DNA of 64,000 nucleotides from Lachnospiraceae bacterium NC2004 (GCA_000621905.1 JHXB01000006.1:62001-126000); one strand, 5' to 3'. Counted from the stretch's first letter, positions 37,708 to 46,777 are shown. Numbers and translations: made by a program. The notes: generated by a model not told the origin, from the letters alone.

Positions 37708-37734
37708 TTAGCACTCAACATCTTCGAGTGCTAA
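37708..37734 (-). promoter_or_regulatory. CIRCE operator
   Basis: A perfect TTAGCACTC, nine-base spacer, GAGTGCTAA, the consensus HrcA binding site. It lies just downstream of the promoter at 37749-37777 and upstream of hrcA, where bound HrcA would block transcription. Confidence 0.97.
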
Positions 37735-37748
37735 CATCCACTAGGCTT

Positions 37749-37777
37749 ATGTTACTACTATAGAAATGATTTGTCAA
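37749..37777 (-). promoter_or_regulatory. Sigma-A promoter of the hrcA-grpE-dnaK-dnaJ operon
   Basis: TTGACA (37772-37777) and TAACAT (37749-37754) on the minus strand are separated by 17 bases. The predicted start site falls 5-8 bases downstream of the -10, right at the edge of the CIRCE element. Confidence 0.85.
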
Positions 37778-37783
37778 CTAACA

Positions 37784-37821
37784 TTTTCAAAAAAAATAGC
37801 GCGCCTTACGGCACGCTATTT
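37784..37821 (-). terminator. Intrinsic terminator of the argD-rfbFGH-gtrA operon
   Basis: Arms at 37794-37805 and 37810-37821 pair over 12 bases with one G-T wobble and a 4-base loop, followed on the minus strand by eight T residues (37786-37793 region). It separates the upstream glycan operon from the heat-shock promoter that begins a few bases later. Confidence 0.85.
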
Positions 37822-37841
37822 ATATATACACAAGCAAAAAT

Positions 37842-37923
37842 TGGAGATAATTCTCTAACTTATACCTAAAATACATAAAGTTAGAGAATTATCCCCAACT
37901 TTTTCGAGATAATTCTCCAACTT
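37842..37923. repeat. Three-copy inverted/direct repeat downstream of gtrA
   Basis: A ~20-base unit (core AGATAATTCTC) appears three times: at 37842-37861, inverted at 37878-37897 (one mismatch in 20), and direct again, with two changes, at 37904-37923. The middle copy can pair with either neighbour, giving two alternative hairpins. The rest of the gap up to gtrA (37924-38003) has no recognisable feature. It may be an RNA-processing signal, a small interspersed repeat or a recombination scar; only the repeat itself is seen. Confidence 0.7.
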
Positions 37924-38003
37924 TTAATTCTCGGCGGAAGGTCAATGAGTAAAACATCGTTAATAGTTCTCATGATACGCATCTTACCAGCATCCTTCTA
38001 TTA

Positions 38004-38414
38004 CTACACTCTATCCTTATAAGCCCATTTTTTGTTCAATACAAAGTTAACAGGTATAGAAATAAATAAATTGAGAATCGGAGATATATTCTTGTTAATC
38101 CCTACTACATCATTCCACATCCATAGAAGAACACTGTTTAACACGATCCCAGTCATAAAATACGACGCATACACCTTAAGAAGTTTTTTAACGAACCATT
38201 CTACCGGCTCATCTTTCTTCCTAAATGTGAATATGTTATTCAAAACATATGATATAGCAACAGTAATAACAAAGCCGACCGTATTAGCTATCAGGTAGTG
38301 TATTCCAACCCCAACCATGCCCCAGTATATAACAAGGCCTAAAATCGTATTAATAGCCCCAACTATTCCAAAGGACATGAATTGCTTAACCAGCCTAATA
38401 ATCCTATCTTTCAT
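38004..38414 (-). CDS. GtrA-family membrane protein (lipid-linked sugar flippase component)
   Basis: A 136-residue protein with four TM helices, the standard GtrA/GtcA form: QFMSFGIVGAINTILGLVIYWG in helix 1, FVITVAISYVLNNIFTFRKK after helix 2, and PVNFVLNKKWAYKDRV at the end. GtrA-type proteins are thought to flip undecaprenyl-phosphate-sugars. It is the last gene of the argD-rfb operon, 2 bases after rfbH, so it probably serves the tyvelose glycosylation pathway with the GT2 encoded at 44188. It is the intact counterpart of the remnant at 19805. Confidence 0.92.
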   Translation of the reverse strand: MKDRIIRLVKQFMSFGIVGAINTILGLVIYWGMVGVGIHYLIANTVGFVITVAISYVLNNIFTFRKKDEPVEWFVKKLLKVYASYFMTGIVLNSVLLWMWNDVVGINKNISPILNLFISIPVNFVLNKKWAYKDRV

Positions 38415-38416
38415 AC

Positions 38417-39754
38417 TTATTCACTAACAGCCTCAACTATCTTCTCCACCATATAATCAACCATTTCATCAGTCATTCCAGGATACACTCCAATCCAGAA
38501 TGTACTATTCATAATCTGGTCCGTAATATGAAGGTCTCCAACAACACGATACCTTTCACCGCTTGCTTTCATTTGCGTAAAGCAAGGTTGTTTAATCATG
38601 TTGCCTCCAAAAAGCATTCTAGTCTGCACTCCTTGATTTTCCAAATACTGAACAACCTTATTCTTATCTACACCTTCTTTAGTTGTGATTAAGAATCCAA
38701 ACCAGCTAGGGTCAGAATTAGGGCAAGCCTCAGGAAGGATGAGTTTATCCTCGACTACTTTAAGTCCCTCTTTCAATCTATCAAAGTTGTGCTTTCTTCT
38801 CTCAACAAATGTTGGGAATTTCTTTAACTGGGCACAACCAACAGCTGCCTGCATATCAGTTGCCTTTAAATTATAACCAAAATGAGAATAGACATATTTA
38901 TGATCGTAACCTAGAGGCAGTTCCCCATGTTGTCCATCAAACCTGTGTCCACATAAGTTATCTTGCCCCGGCGCACAAGAACACTCTCTTCCCCAATCGC
39001 GAAGCGATCTTACTATCTTAGATAACAATGGATTATCAGTATATACCGCTCCACCTTCACCCATAGTCATATGATGTGGAGGATAGAAACTTGAAGTTCC
39101 TATATCGCCAATTGTTCCGGTTAACTTAGTTTCTCCATCAATGGTATAAGTAGAACCAAGCGCATCGCAGTTATCTTCAACAAGCCACAGATTATTCTTA
39201 TCACAGAATTCCTTAACGGGTTTAAGATCAAACGGATTACCCAACGTATGCGCAATCATAACCGCCTTAGTCTTGTCTGATAGAGCATCTTCTAATTGAG
39301 TCACATCAATATTATACTGAGGAATGGTCATATCAACAAATACCGGTACTGCACCGTACTGAATTATCGCTGACACAGTTGTTGGAAATCCTGCAGATAC
39401 TGTGATTACCTCGTCGCCTCTGTTAATCCTTCTTTCTTTTAAAAGAGGTGAGGTCAACGCCATAAATGCCAAGAGATTTGCCGAAGAACCCGAATTAACG
39501 AGCGCACAGTACTTTACACCCAAATAATCTGCAAAGTCTTTCTCGAATTGCTCTGTATACCTTCCTGAAGTCAACCAGAATTCCAGTGCTGAATCAACAA
39601 GATTACACATCTCTTCGGAATCGTATACTCTAGATGCATAAGGAATCCTATCGCCTACATGGTACTCATTTTTATTATGATAGGTATCGCAGTACTCCTT
39701 AACTATGCCAAGAATCTCTTTCTTAGCTTCTAATTCATTATCCCATCTACTCAT
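38417..39754 (-). CDS. rfbH: CDP-6-deoxy-L-threo-D-glycero-4-hexulose-3-dehydrase (RfbH/AscC)
   Basis: A 445-residue PMP-dependent [2Fe-2S] enzyme of the DegT fold. The lysine that normally holds PLP is replaced by His in SSFYPPHHMTMGEGG, which is diagnostic for this dehydrase, and the iron-sulfur cysteines lie in ECSCAPGQDNLCGH. With a reductase partner it removes the C3 hydroxyl of CDP-4-keto-6-deoxyglucose, giving CDP-4-keto-3,6-dideoxyglucose. The E3-type reductase is not in the window. It follows rfbG by 14 bases. Family length is normal. Confidence 0.95.
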   Translation of the reverse strand: MSRWDNELEAKKEILGIVKEYCDTYHNKNEYHVGDRIPYASRVYDSEEMCNLVDSALEFWLTSGRYTEQFEKDFADYLGVKYCALVNSGSSANLLAFMALTSPLLKERRINRGDEVITVSAGFPTTVSAIIQYGAVPVFVDMTIPQYNIDVTQLEDALSDKTKAVMIAHTLGNPFDLKPVKEFCDKNNLWLVEDNCDALGSTYTIDGETKLTGTIGDIGTSSFYPPHHMTMGEGGAVYTDNPLLSKIVRSLRDWGRECSCAPGQDNLCGHRFDGQHGELPLGYDHKYVYSHFGYNLKATDMQAAVGCAQLKKFPTFVERRKHNFDRLKEGLKVVEDKLILPEACPNSDPSWFGFLITTKEGVDKNKVVQYLENQGVQTRMLFGGNMIKQPCFTQMKASGERYRVVGDLHITDQIMNSTFWIGVYPGMTDEMVDYMVEKIVEAVSE

Positions 39755-39768
39755 AGCTTTCCTCCATA

Positions 39769-40830
39769 CTAATCTATTTCAAAGAATTCTCTAATCTCCC
39801 TATCCATCTCATCAGGAATGCTTCCATCAGACATCCAGGTTTTATAGAAATCGCATAAACTCTTCATGCATTTCTCAATATGCCACCTTGGGGACCAATT
39901 AAGAATTGACTTTATCTTACTACAATCAAGTCTAAGGTAATTAGCCTCATGTGGCGCATTAACATCTGCCTTATTCACCCATGATGCACCCTCACCCCAA
40001 GATGTACAGAATAAATCTACCAAATCACCTGTTGTCAAGCAATCGCAATCATCAGGTCCCACATTATAAAAGCCTGCCACTGATTCATCCATATACTGTC
40101 TACTTACTATTAAAAGATATGCCGCAAGTGGCTCTAGTACATGCTGATATGGTCTAGTTGAATACGGATTCCTTACGCCTATCACCTCACCGGATTTAAC
40201 CGCTCTTACACAATCTGGAATAATTCTGTCATTTGCAAAATCTCCTCCTCCGATAACGTTACCAGCCCTCGCTGTCGATATAGCAATATCTTTATCTGCA
40301 AAGAAACTGTTTATATAAGCGTGTGTAACAAGCTCCGAACACGATTTAGAATTGCTGTAAGGATCATATCCATCAAGTGGATCATCCTCTCTATATCCCC
40401 AGCACCACTCATTATTCTTATATACTTTGTCCGTTGTGACATTTAATACCGACTTAATGCTATCAGACAGCCTTATACATTCCATTAAATTAACCGTTCC
40501 CATAACATTAGTCTCATAGGTGTACCTAGGATCTTTATAACTATCTCTCACTATCGGCTGAGCTGCCAAGTGAAACACTATCTCAGGATTCGATTCATCA
40601 AACGCTGCCTTCAAACTCTCGTAGTCCCTAATATCAGCGATTATGCTAGTCATTGATTCAGATATTCCTGATAAACTAAACAGATTAGGAACCGTTGGTG
40701 CTTCAAGACTATATCCCGTAACAACAGCTCCTGCGTCTATCAAAATCTTACACAGCCAGGTCCCCTTAAATCCGGTGTGTCCTGTTACAAAAACTTTCTT
40801 GTCCTTATAAAAACTCAAATCTACCATCAT
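39769..40830 (-). CDS. rfbG: CDP-glucose 4,6-dehydratase
   Basis: A 353-residue extended SDR. VFVTGHTGFKGTWLCKIL near residue 14, FHLAAQPIVRDSY near 85, NVTTDKVYKNNEWCWGY, YSNSKSCSELV (YxxxK) and TARAGNVIGGGDFANDRIIPD are all RfbG signatures. It converts CDP-glucose to CDP-4-keto-6-deoxyglucose. The start overlaps rfbF by 4 bases; the first two codons are both ATG, so either may be used. It sits between rfbF and rfbH in pathway order. Confidence 0.96.
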   Translation of the reverse strand: MMVDLSFYKDKKVFVTGHTGFKGTWLCKILIDAGAVVTGYSLEAPTVPNLFSLSGISESMTSIIADIRDYESLKAAFDESNPEIVFHLAAQPIVRDSYKDPRYTYETNVMGTVNLMECIRLSDSIKSVLNVTTDKVYKNNEWCWGYREDDPLDGYDPYSNSKSCSELVTHAYINSFFADKDIAISTARAGNVIGGGDFANDRIIPDCVRAVKSGEVIGVRNPYSTRPYQHVLEPLAAYLLIVSRQYMDESVAGFYNVGPDDCDCLTTGDLVDLFCTSWGEGASWVNKADVNAPHEANYLRLDCSKIKSILNWSPRWHIEKCMKSLCDFYKTWMSDGSIPDEMDREIREFFEID

Positions 40831-41609
40831 TCATCCCACTTAATCCATGGAGCATCGCCGTCTTCAATCAGCTTCTCCAGTCTATTCTTCTCAATTACAG
40901 TATCCATGCATTGCCAGAATCCCTTATGCATATACGACATCAATTGCCCTTCGTTAGCAAGTCTCTCCATAGGACTCTGCTCAAATATCGTAGTATCATC
41001 ATCAAGATAGTCAAATATCTTCGGCTCTAATACCATATATCCGGCATTTATAGGAAGTCCATCCATACTATTCTTCTCACGGAAGGACTTAACTGCATAA
41101 TCCGGTCCGATATCTATTACGCCCTTCTGTTGCTTTTGTATAACTGCTGTGATCGTTGCAATCTTACCATGACTCTTATGAAACTCCAGCAACTTTTCAA
41201 TATTAACGTCACATACACCGTCTCCATAAGTCATCATAAAAGGTTCGTCGCCTATATACTTTTGAATACGCTTAATACGACCACCTGTCATGGTGTTATA
41301 TCCGGTATCAACAACCGTTACATCCCAAGGTTCACATCTCTGATCATGGACCCTCATCTCATTCTTGCCATTCTTAAAACTAAATGTTATATCAGAATTA
41401 TGGAGAAAATAATCTGCGAACCACTCCTTGATCATATACTGTTTATAACCGGCACATATAATAAAATCATTAAACCCATAATGACTGTATATCTTCATAA
41501 TATGCCATAATATAGGTTTCCCACCTATATCTATCATCGGTTTAGGACAAAACTCGGATTCTTCGTAAATACGCGTTCCTAAACCTCCGGCAAGTAATAC
41601 AACCTTCAT
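40827..41609 (-). CDS. rfbF: Glucose-1-phosphate cytidylyltransferase
   Basis: A 260-residue nucleotidyltransferase: VVLLAGGLGTRIYEESEFCPKPM at the N-terminus, GGKPILWHIMKIYSHYG, MTYGDGVCDVNIEKLL (metal/sugar loop) and INAGYMVLEPKIFDYL. It makes CDP-glucose from CTP and glucose-1-phosphate, the first step to all CDP-3,6-dideoxyhexoses. I start it at ATG 41609, six bases after GGAGG; the in-frame start at 41630 precedes that site. It lies 42 bases after argD. Confidence 0.95.
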   Translation of the reverse strand: MKVVLLAGGLGTRIYEESEFCPKPMIDIGGKPILWHIMKIYSHYGFNDFIICAGYKQYMIKEWFADYFLHNSDITFSFKNGKNEMRVHDQRCEPWDVTVVDTGYNTMTGGRIKRIQKYIGDEPFMMTYGDGVCDVNIEKLLEFHKSHGKIATITAVIQKQQKGVIDIGPDYAVKSFREKNSMDGLPINAGYMVLEPKIFDYLDDDTTIFEQSPMERLANEGQLMSYMHKGFWQCMDTVIEKNRLEKLIEDGDAPWIKWDE

Positions 41610-41651
41610 ATCAAACCTCCATAGAATCACGTAAGACCATGTTACTCTATA

Positions 41652-42833
41652 TCACAACACCTCATCAAGCACCTTAATAACCTCGTCCACATGCTCTTTC
41701 TCAATCACAAGTGGCGGAACCATGCGAAGCACGTTGCCTCCGGCAACGATTACAACAACGCCTTTATCAAGACATTCCTTAACAATATCTCCTGCTTTCA
41801 CTTCATCTATAAGAGCAAGACCACGCATCAATCCAACACCCCTAAGACTCTCGACCTTATCAGAATGACGATTCATAAGTCCGTTAAGCGCTTCATCAAA
41901 ATAAGCCGATATCTCCTTAACATGCTCTATTATATTCTCTTTTTCAAATATCTCGAACACCTTACAACAAGCAGCTGTAGCAAGTGGATTACCGCCATAG
42001 GTAGTTCCATGATCACCAGGAACCATTGCTTCGCCCACTTTAGCATTCGCAACAAATGCTCCTATAGGAAGGCCGCACCCTAACGCTTTAGCTGTAGTCA
42101 TAATATCCGGCTTAATTCCATAACGCTCATAAGCATACATATATCCAGTACGTCCCATGCCGCACTGAATCTCATCAAGAATCATGCATATATCATGTTC
42201 ATCGCATAAGGCCCTCACACCCTTGATGAAATCTTCATTTGCAGGCGTAAGGCCACCCTCTCCCTGCACAGTCTCCATGATAATAGCGCAAGTCTCGTCA
42301 GTAATAAGCGCCTTAACTGAATCAAGATCATTGTAATCCGCGAACTTAACCCCTCCTATAAGTGGCTCAAACGGCGTACGATAATGCTCAGTTCCAGTCA
42401 CTGACACCGCACCCATAGAACGGCCGTGAAATGAATGATTCATCGCTATTATCTCACCCTTACTATTCGAATTCTTGTTATACGCATATTTTCGTGCGAG
42501 TTTTAACGCTCCCTCAACAGCCTCTGTACCAGAGTTAGTAAAGAATACCTTATCAAGCCTTGAAAACTTGGTAATATACTCAGTCGCCTTAATAGAAGGC
42601 TCATTAAAGTAAAGATTAGATGTGTGTATAAGCTTGTCAACCTGATCTTTAACCGCATTCTTAAACTCATCGTTACTGTATCCTAATGCATTTACAGCTA
42701 TTCCTGCTGCAAAATCAAGATACTTCTTACCGGCATCATCATAAAGGTACACATCTTCGCCCTTAACAAAGCACACTTCCCTATTATACAGATGCATAAA
42801 ATTCGTTTCTGCTTTAGCAATATCTATAGACAT
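41652..42833 (-). CDS. argD: Acetylornithine aminotransferase
   Basis: A 393-residue class III aminotransferase. It shows YLDFAAGIAVNALGY, FTNSGTEAVEGALKLARKY, NHSFHGRSMGAVSVTG, LDEIQCGMGRTG, the PLP lysine in TTAKALGCGLPIGA and GDHGTTYGGNPLA. It converts N-acetylglutamate semialdehyde to N-acetylornithine. ATG 42833 has AAAGGA nine bases upstream; two earlier Mets (42842, 42851) lack it. It is the first gene of an operon otherwise devoted to CDP-dideoxyhexose synthesis. Ornithine and GABA transaminases are relatives, but argH nearby supports ArgD. Confidence 0.92.
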   Translation of the reverse strand: MSIDIAKAETNFMHLYNREVCFVKGEDVYLYDDAGKKYLDFAAGIAVNALGYSNDEFKNAVKDQVDKLIHTSNLYFNEPSIKATEYITKFSRLDKVFFTNSGTEAVEGALKLARKYAYNKNSNSKGEIIAMNHSFHGRSMGAVSVTGTEHYRTPFEPLIGGVKFADYNDLDSVKALITDETCAIIMETVQGEGGLTPANEDFIKGVRALCDEHDICMILDEIQCGMGRTGYMYAYERYGIKPDIMTTAKALGCGLPIGAFVANAKVGEAMVPGDHGTTYGGNPLATAACCKVFEIFEKENIIEHVKEISAYFDEALNGLMNRHSDKVESLRGVGLMRGLALIDEVKAGDIVKECLDKGVVVIVAGGNVLRMVPPLVIEKEHVDEVIKVLDEVL

Positions 42834-42918
42834 ATTAATCATTCCTTTCACTCGTCAAGACATCAGTCCACGACTCATACATTTATTCTATAAACACCAT
42901 TATTTTCCGTATCCGAGG

Positions 42919-42947
42919 ATTATATCATCTTTATAATGACATGTAAA
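42919..42947 (-). promoter_or_regulatory. Sigma-A promoter of the argD-rfb operon
   Basis: TTTACA (42942-42947) and TATAAT (42919-42924) with a 17-base spacer on the minus strand, leaving a leader of about 80 bases before the argD ATG. No ArgR box could be assigned with confidence. Confidence 0.7.
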
Positions 42948-42976
42948 TCCCTCGCATCCTTAATCAAAACCATGCA

Positions 42977-44191
42977 TTAACCATTCTCTCTTTCTTTTAG
43001 CTTAACGGCTTTCCTATAAAAAATCTTGTTTTTAAAAAATGAAAAATATGTACTAATCAATAGCAAAGCCACAATAACAGAAGCTCCTATATTTGTCATG
43101 GCATTTGTATAATTATGAGTACCGTTCACAATCTGTAATGGATTTAGCACCAATAATATGCATGTAAAGATTAAGCTATTAAAAGAATTAGTTTTAGCTT
43201 CATTCAAAAAATAAACAATTCCAGCAAAAAAGAACAAGCCCATATATAATCCACTATGAATAGAACAAAAAACCATACTAACAGAAATTAATAGCACCGC
43301 TCTCCACTTTTTCTTACACAAAAATGTAGCAAACACAGATAAAATCACAATAATCTTATCCACAACAATGAAAACACTATATATCTTTTCTCGTACAGAC
43401 TCATCCGTAACAGCTGAAGCAAAGTATTTAAAATTAAAAGTAGGGTGATGCATATACTTATATTGCTCTCCAAAAAGCTTCAGATTTCTTATTAGTATCG
43501 GTATATTATGAATCCCACCTTCAAAAAAGAAGAAAGGCAAGAAAAATGCAACAACTCCATAAACAAGGGCGTGAACAGCTTCCTTATATCTTCCACTCCT
43601 AATTATCAAGACACCGAGAATAGCTGGATACATTTTTAGCCCGGCAGATACAGCTAACGCAATATATGACATTTCTCTAATCACTCTATCCTCATTATCA
43701 TACTCAAACAAAAAGAACAGCGCTGTCATAGCAGAAACAATAATAATATTACCTCTCTCAAACGAATACAAAAAAACTCCTGAAAAAAACAGCATCAGCG
43801 TAATCATAAATCGAAACCTCGATTTATTTGCCTTAACACTATTGAAAATCACCAAAAAACCTGCTAGAAAGAAAAACGAATAAAAAAGCAAACCAATTAT
43901 TAAAGGGCTATACTGAAGTTGCAAATTATTGAACGGATACAGAACTAGATATGCAAGAGGTGGATAACATAAGTTGCCCGCGTTATCAAGACTTCCGCTC
44001 ACCCAATTATAAGGGTCTTTATCCGCCGTCCATCCATATACAAAATCGCTAAAAAAAAGAGATCCCTGATTAAAAAAAACAGATAGCTGCGCTTCAGATC
44101 CACCCAACAGTAAACTCACCCATATTAACGCTAATAAAGACATACATATAATAAACATTAACTGATATCCAGTTTTTCTCTTTTTTTTCAT
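42977..44191 (-). CDS. GT87/DUF2029-like polytopic membrane glycosyltransferase
   Basis: A 404-residue membrane protein with about ten TM helices. An early loop contains FVYGWTADKDPYNW and the run CYPPLAYLVLYPFNNLQ, the layout of GT87 (DUF2029) polyprenyl-phosphate-sugar-dependent enzymes such as mycobacterial mannosyltransferases. Its ATG overlaps the stop of the GT2 gene (ATGA), so the two are coupled: the GT2 would make the lipid-linked sugar and this protein would transfer it outside. It is the last gene of the argH operon. The family call rests on topology and the loop, with no catalytic residue proven. Confidence 0.7.
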   Translation of the reverse strand: MKKKRKTGYQLMFIICMSLLALIWVSLLLGGSEAQLSVFFNQGSLFFSDFVYGWTADKDPYNWVSGSLDNAGNLCYPPLAYLVLYPFNNLQLQYSPLIIGLLFYSFFFLAGFLVIFNSVKANKSRFRFMITLMLFFSGVFLYSFERGNIIIVSAMTALFFLFEYDNEDRVIREMSYIALAVSAGLKMYPAILGVLIIRSGRYKEAVHALVYGVVAFFLPFFFFEGGIHNIPILIRNLKLFGEQYKYMHHPTFNFKYFASAVTDESVREKIYSVFIVVDKIIVILSVFATFLCKKKWRAVLLISVSMVFCSIHSGLYMGLFFFAGIVYFLNEAKTNSFNSLIFTCILLVLNPLQIVNGTHNYTNAMTNIGASVIVALLLISTYFSFFKNKIFYRKAVKLKERENG

Positions 44192-44895
44192 ATTCCTTTC
44201 GTCACCTTTCTTTTTATCGCAAGCAGTTTCCTCATTGTCACAAAATACGACTTTATAAACTTAATAAGATCCCGCTTAGATTCACCCGCAGCCCTTTTAT
44301 TAAACGAAATAGGCACCTCCTTAACACGAAAAGGTGTTACCGTAAGAGAAAGCTTGATAAGAATCTCCTCTACAATGTCAAAATTATCGCACTCAAATCT
44401 CAAGTTTTTTATCTGCTCGCTTTTATACATTCGAAAGCTGTCCGATACATCCTTAACCTTAAGATTAAAAGCAACACGATACGCCACATTCAACACCCAA
44501 GACATTAAAATCAAGACCGCTGGATTATCCGTATATCCTCCTTTACAATATCTGGACCCTATTATTATATCATATTCTCCTGTACTCATTTTTTCATAAA
44601 AGGTAACAATATCCTTCGGATTATGAGAACCATCTGCATCCATAACTACCAGGTATTCTCCATCAGCATCTTCAAACCCAGTTTTAATCGCGTCTCCATA
44701 TAGATTACCATTCCTTCTGGAAATGTATCGTGCTCCATTTTTGATACATATTTCCCTTGTATTATCCATGGGATTCATAGTATCAACTACAAGAATCTCA
44801 TAATCCAAATCACGTAATGCTGAATGAATCAATGGAAGGATATTCACCAAGTTTTCCGCTTCTAAATACGCAGGAAGAATCACGCTTATCTTCAT
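44188..44895 (-). CDS. GT2 polyprenyl-phosphate sugar transferase (dolichol-phosphate mannosyltransferase-like, no C-terminal TM)
   Basis: A 235-residue compact GT2: ISVILPAYLEAENLVNILP, EILVVDTMNPMDNTREI, YLVVMDADGSHNPKDI (DxD), YRVAFNLKVKDVSDSFRMY and VPISFNKRAAGESK, the last typical of dolichol-phosphate-mannose synthases. It lacks the two C-terminal TM helices of GtrB-type enzymes. It overlaps rfbE by 4 bases and the GT87-like gene by 3-4 bases, so it very probably loads tyvelose or a related sugar onto undecaprenyl phosphate. A mannosyl or glucosyl donor is the alternative. Confidence 0.85.
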   Translation of the reverse strand: MKISVILPAYLEAENLVNILPLIHSALRDLDYEILVVDTMNPMDNTREICIKNGARYISRRNGNLYGDAIKTGFEDADGEYLVVMDADGSHNPKDIVTFYEKMSTGEYDIIIGSRYCKGGYTDNPAVLILMSWVLNVAYRVAFNLKVKDVSDSFRMYKSEQIKNLRFECDNFDIVEEILIKLSLTVTPFRVKEVPISFNKRAAGESKRDLIKFIKSYFVTMRKLLAIKRKVTKGI

Positions 44896-45917
44896 TTATC
44901 CATACCTCTAACCCAATCAATCATAGCAGAAACCCCTTCTTTTGCTGTCACGCAAGGCTTCCAACCAATCTTTGCCTGTATTTTAGAAATATCAGCTACA
45001 AAAACCTTTTGATCACTTTCACGTGGTGGTAACTGAGTATATTCCATCTTAACTCCCAAGAGGTTCTCCAAGAGTTCAAATAATTCCAACAAAGAAAGCG
45101 ATTGATCCATTGTTCCTCCAATATTATACGCCTCTCCGCAGACCTTTTCCGTATTCTCAAGCGCACTATAATACAACCGAATCATATCCTCAGCATGTAG
45201 GATATCCCTAACCTGCTTACCATTTCCTGAAATTGTAAATGGAGCACAGGTTGGATTCTTGTATTTTTCAATAGCCTTCTCTACAAACCATCCTATCCAT
45301 CCCTGATCATATGTTGCAAACTGTCTACTTCCATACATAGACGAATGACGGAATACAGTTGTCTTCAAGCCAAAAATCCTTGCATAATCCAACATATACT
45401 GATCTGCAGCACCTTTAGAGCACCCATAAGGAGAACGAAAATCTAATGGTACAGTTTCATCAAAACCATTAGGAAATTCTTTACATTTGTATCTTGTCTC
45501 AGTTTCTTCATATGTGTAGTTCTCGAGGTCACCATACACTTTATTTGTTGATGAGAAAAAAATTGAAGTTTGCGGACTATACTTTCTAATTGAGTCAAGT
45601 AAATTTATTGCTCCAACAGTATTGATTTCAAAATCCTTATACGGATTAGCAATAGATGTAGTCATTGCGACCTGACCGGCAAGATGAAATACCGCATCAA
45701 ATTGACCATCTTTAATTATAGTTTCAACATCGTTTTTATTACGTGTATCCCCATGTACAAACGTAAACTCTCCAAAACTTTTCAACCACTCCCGATTCTG
45801 CACAGATCCCAGCCTAGACATATTGTCAAACACTGTAATATCGTGTCCGTGCTCAATACCATACGAAGCAAGATTACTTCCTAAAAAACCACATCCACCA
45901 TTAACTAAAATCTTCAT
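44892..45917 (-). CDS. rfbE: CDP-paratose 2-epimerase (CDP-tyvelose synthesis)
   Basis: A 341-residue extended SDR that matches Salmonella/Yersinia RfbE over its length in my reading: VNGGCGFLGSNLASYGIEHG, HLAGQVAMTTSIANP, SSTNKVYGDLENY, SPYGCSKGAADQYMLDYARI (YxxxK), FRHSSMYGSRQFATYDQGW and ISGNGKQVRDILHAEDMI. It converts CDP-paratose to CDP-tyvelose. It overlaps rfbS and the GT2 gene by 4 bases each. This is the step that marks the pathway as tyvelose rather than paratose or abequose. Confidence 0.93.
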   Translation of the reverse strand: MKILVNGGCGFLGSNLASYGIEHGHDITVFDNMSRLGSVQNREWLKSFGEFTFVHGDTRNKNDVETIIKDGQFDAVFHLAGQVAMTTSIANPYKDFEINTVGAINLLDSIRKYSPQTSIFFSSTNKVYGDLENYTYEETETRYKCKEFPNGFDETVPLDFRSPYGCSKGAADQYMLDYARIFGLKTTVFRHSSMYGSRQFATYDQGWIGWFVEKAIEKYKNPTCAPFTISGNGKQVRDILHAEDMIRLYYSALENTEKVCGEAYNIGGTMDQSLSLLELFELLENLLGVKMEYTQLPPRESDQKVFVADISKIQAKIGWKPCVTAKEGVSAMIDWVRGMDK

Positions 45918-46777
45918 TCTGATTTACCTCCCATCTCTTGAATCATTTGTTTAATTCCATTTTTCCAGTACTTAGGACTCCACTCTCCCAATGACTTCAA
46001 CATAGAAACATCCGCCACGCAATCCGGTTCATCTTTTCGCATAGGAACTGCACCTTTAATTACTTCAGAACGTTTCCCTGTTTCTAACCAGATATAGTCT
46101 ATTATTTCGGAAAGCTTTGGACTTACTCCAGTACCAACCGATATTTCATTATAACCTGATAAGTTTGAGTCTATCACCATCATAATTGCCTTTACGATAT
46201 CATCAGAAGCTATAATATCACGTCTTTGTGTTCCTATCGTTGTTTCAACAGCATCTCCATCTATCATCTTCCTAATTACCGACGGTAAAAATCTATCATT
46301 AGGTTCATCTGAACCATAGAACATTTCTAGTTTTAACACTGTAAAATCAATGTCATGCTTATCAACATAAAATTTTCCAAAACTACTGTACATCTTCTTA
46401 GAAAAACTGTACATATTAAAATCTTCAGGCAATCCCGTTCCTAAGGTTAAAAATCTCTTTGTCCCATGCTCAACCGCCTTATTAAGCACATTCAATGGGA
46501 ATTCTATATTCGCCTCTAAAACATTATCATACAATACATTTTCTCGTCCATAATTACATGCCATATTAAGGATATAATCAAACGTAGTATACTGCATTGC
46601 CGCTTCTATCGCATCAACAGACGCTTTTATCCATACAACTTTATCTTTAACATCCTCAACGCGCCTCAAATCAGACTTCTCTCTACGTGTACAGACAACA
46701 GTATGACCTATAGCTAACAATGAATGAACAACTTTACTACCAATATATCCGTTTCCTCCCAACACCAAAAAATTCAT
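45914..46777 (-). CDS. rfbS: CDP-paratose synthase-like reductase (RfbS)
   Basis: A 287-residue SDR. It opens MNFLVLGGNGYIGSKVVHSLL, has NMACNYGRENVLYDNVLEANI, the YSFSKKMYSSFG YxxxK-like site, LKLEMFYGSDEPNDRFL and TTIGTQRRDIIASDDIV, all matching the pattern of Salmonella RfbS (CDP-3,6-dideoxy-D-glycero-D-glycero-4-hexulose reductase). It makes CDP-paratose. I start at ATG 46777, where GTAGGTG lies upstream and the protein aligns with the usual N-terminus; an earlier ATG at 46807 overlaps the small upstream gene. rfbJ (abequose) is the nearest alternative, but rfbE next door favours rfbS. Confidence 0.85.
   Translation of the reverse strand: MNFLVLGGNGYIGSKVVHSLLAIGHTVVCTRREKSDLRRVEDVKDKVVWIKASVDAIEAAMQYTTFDYILNMACNYGRENVLYDNVLEANIEFPLNVLNKAVEHGTKRFLTLGTGLPEDFNMYSFSKKMYSSFGKFYVDKHDIDFTVLKLEMFYGSDEPNDRFLPSVIRKMIDGDAVETTIGTQRRDIIASDDIVKAIMMVIDSNLSGYNEISVGTGVSPKLSEIIDYIWLETGKRSEVIKGAVPMRKDEPDCVADVSMLKSLGEWSPKYWKNGIKQMIQEMGGKSE

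Noticed and set aside
42852-42976. ArgR operator upstream of argD
   Set aside because: A weak dyad flanks the promoter (GAGGGATTT and AATCCTC), but it does not match the ARG-box pattern well enough to report.
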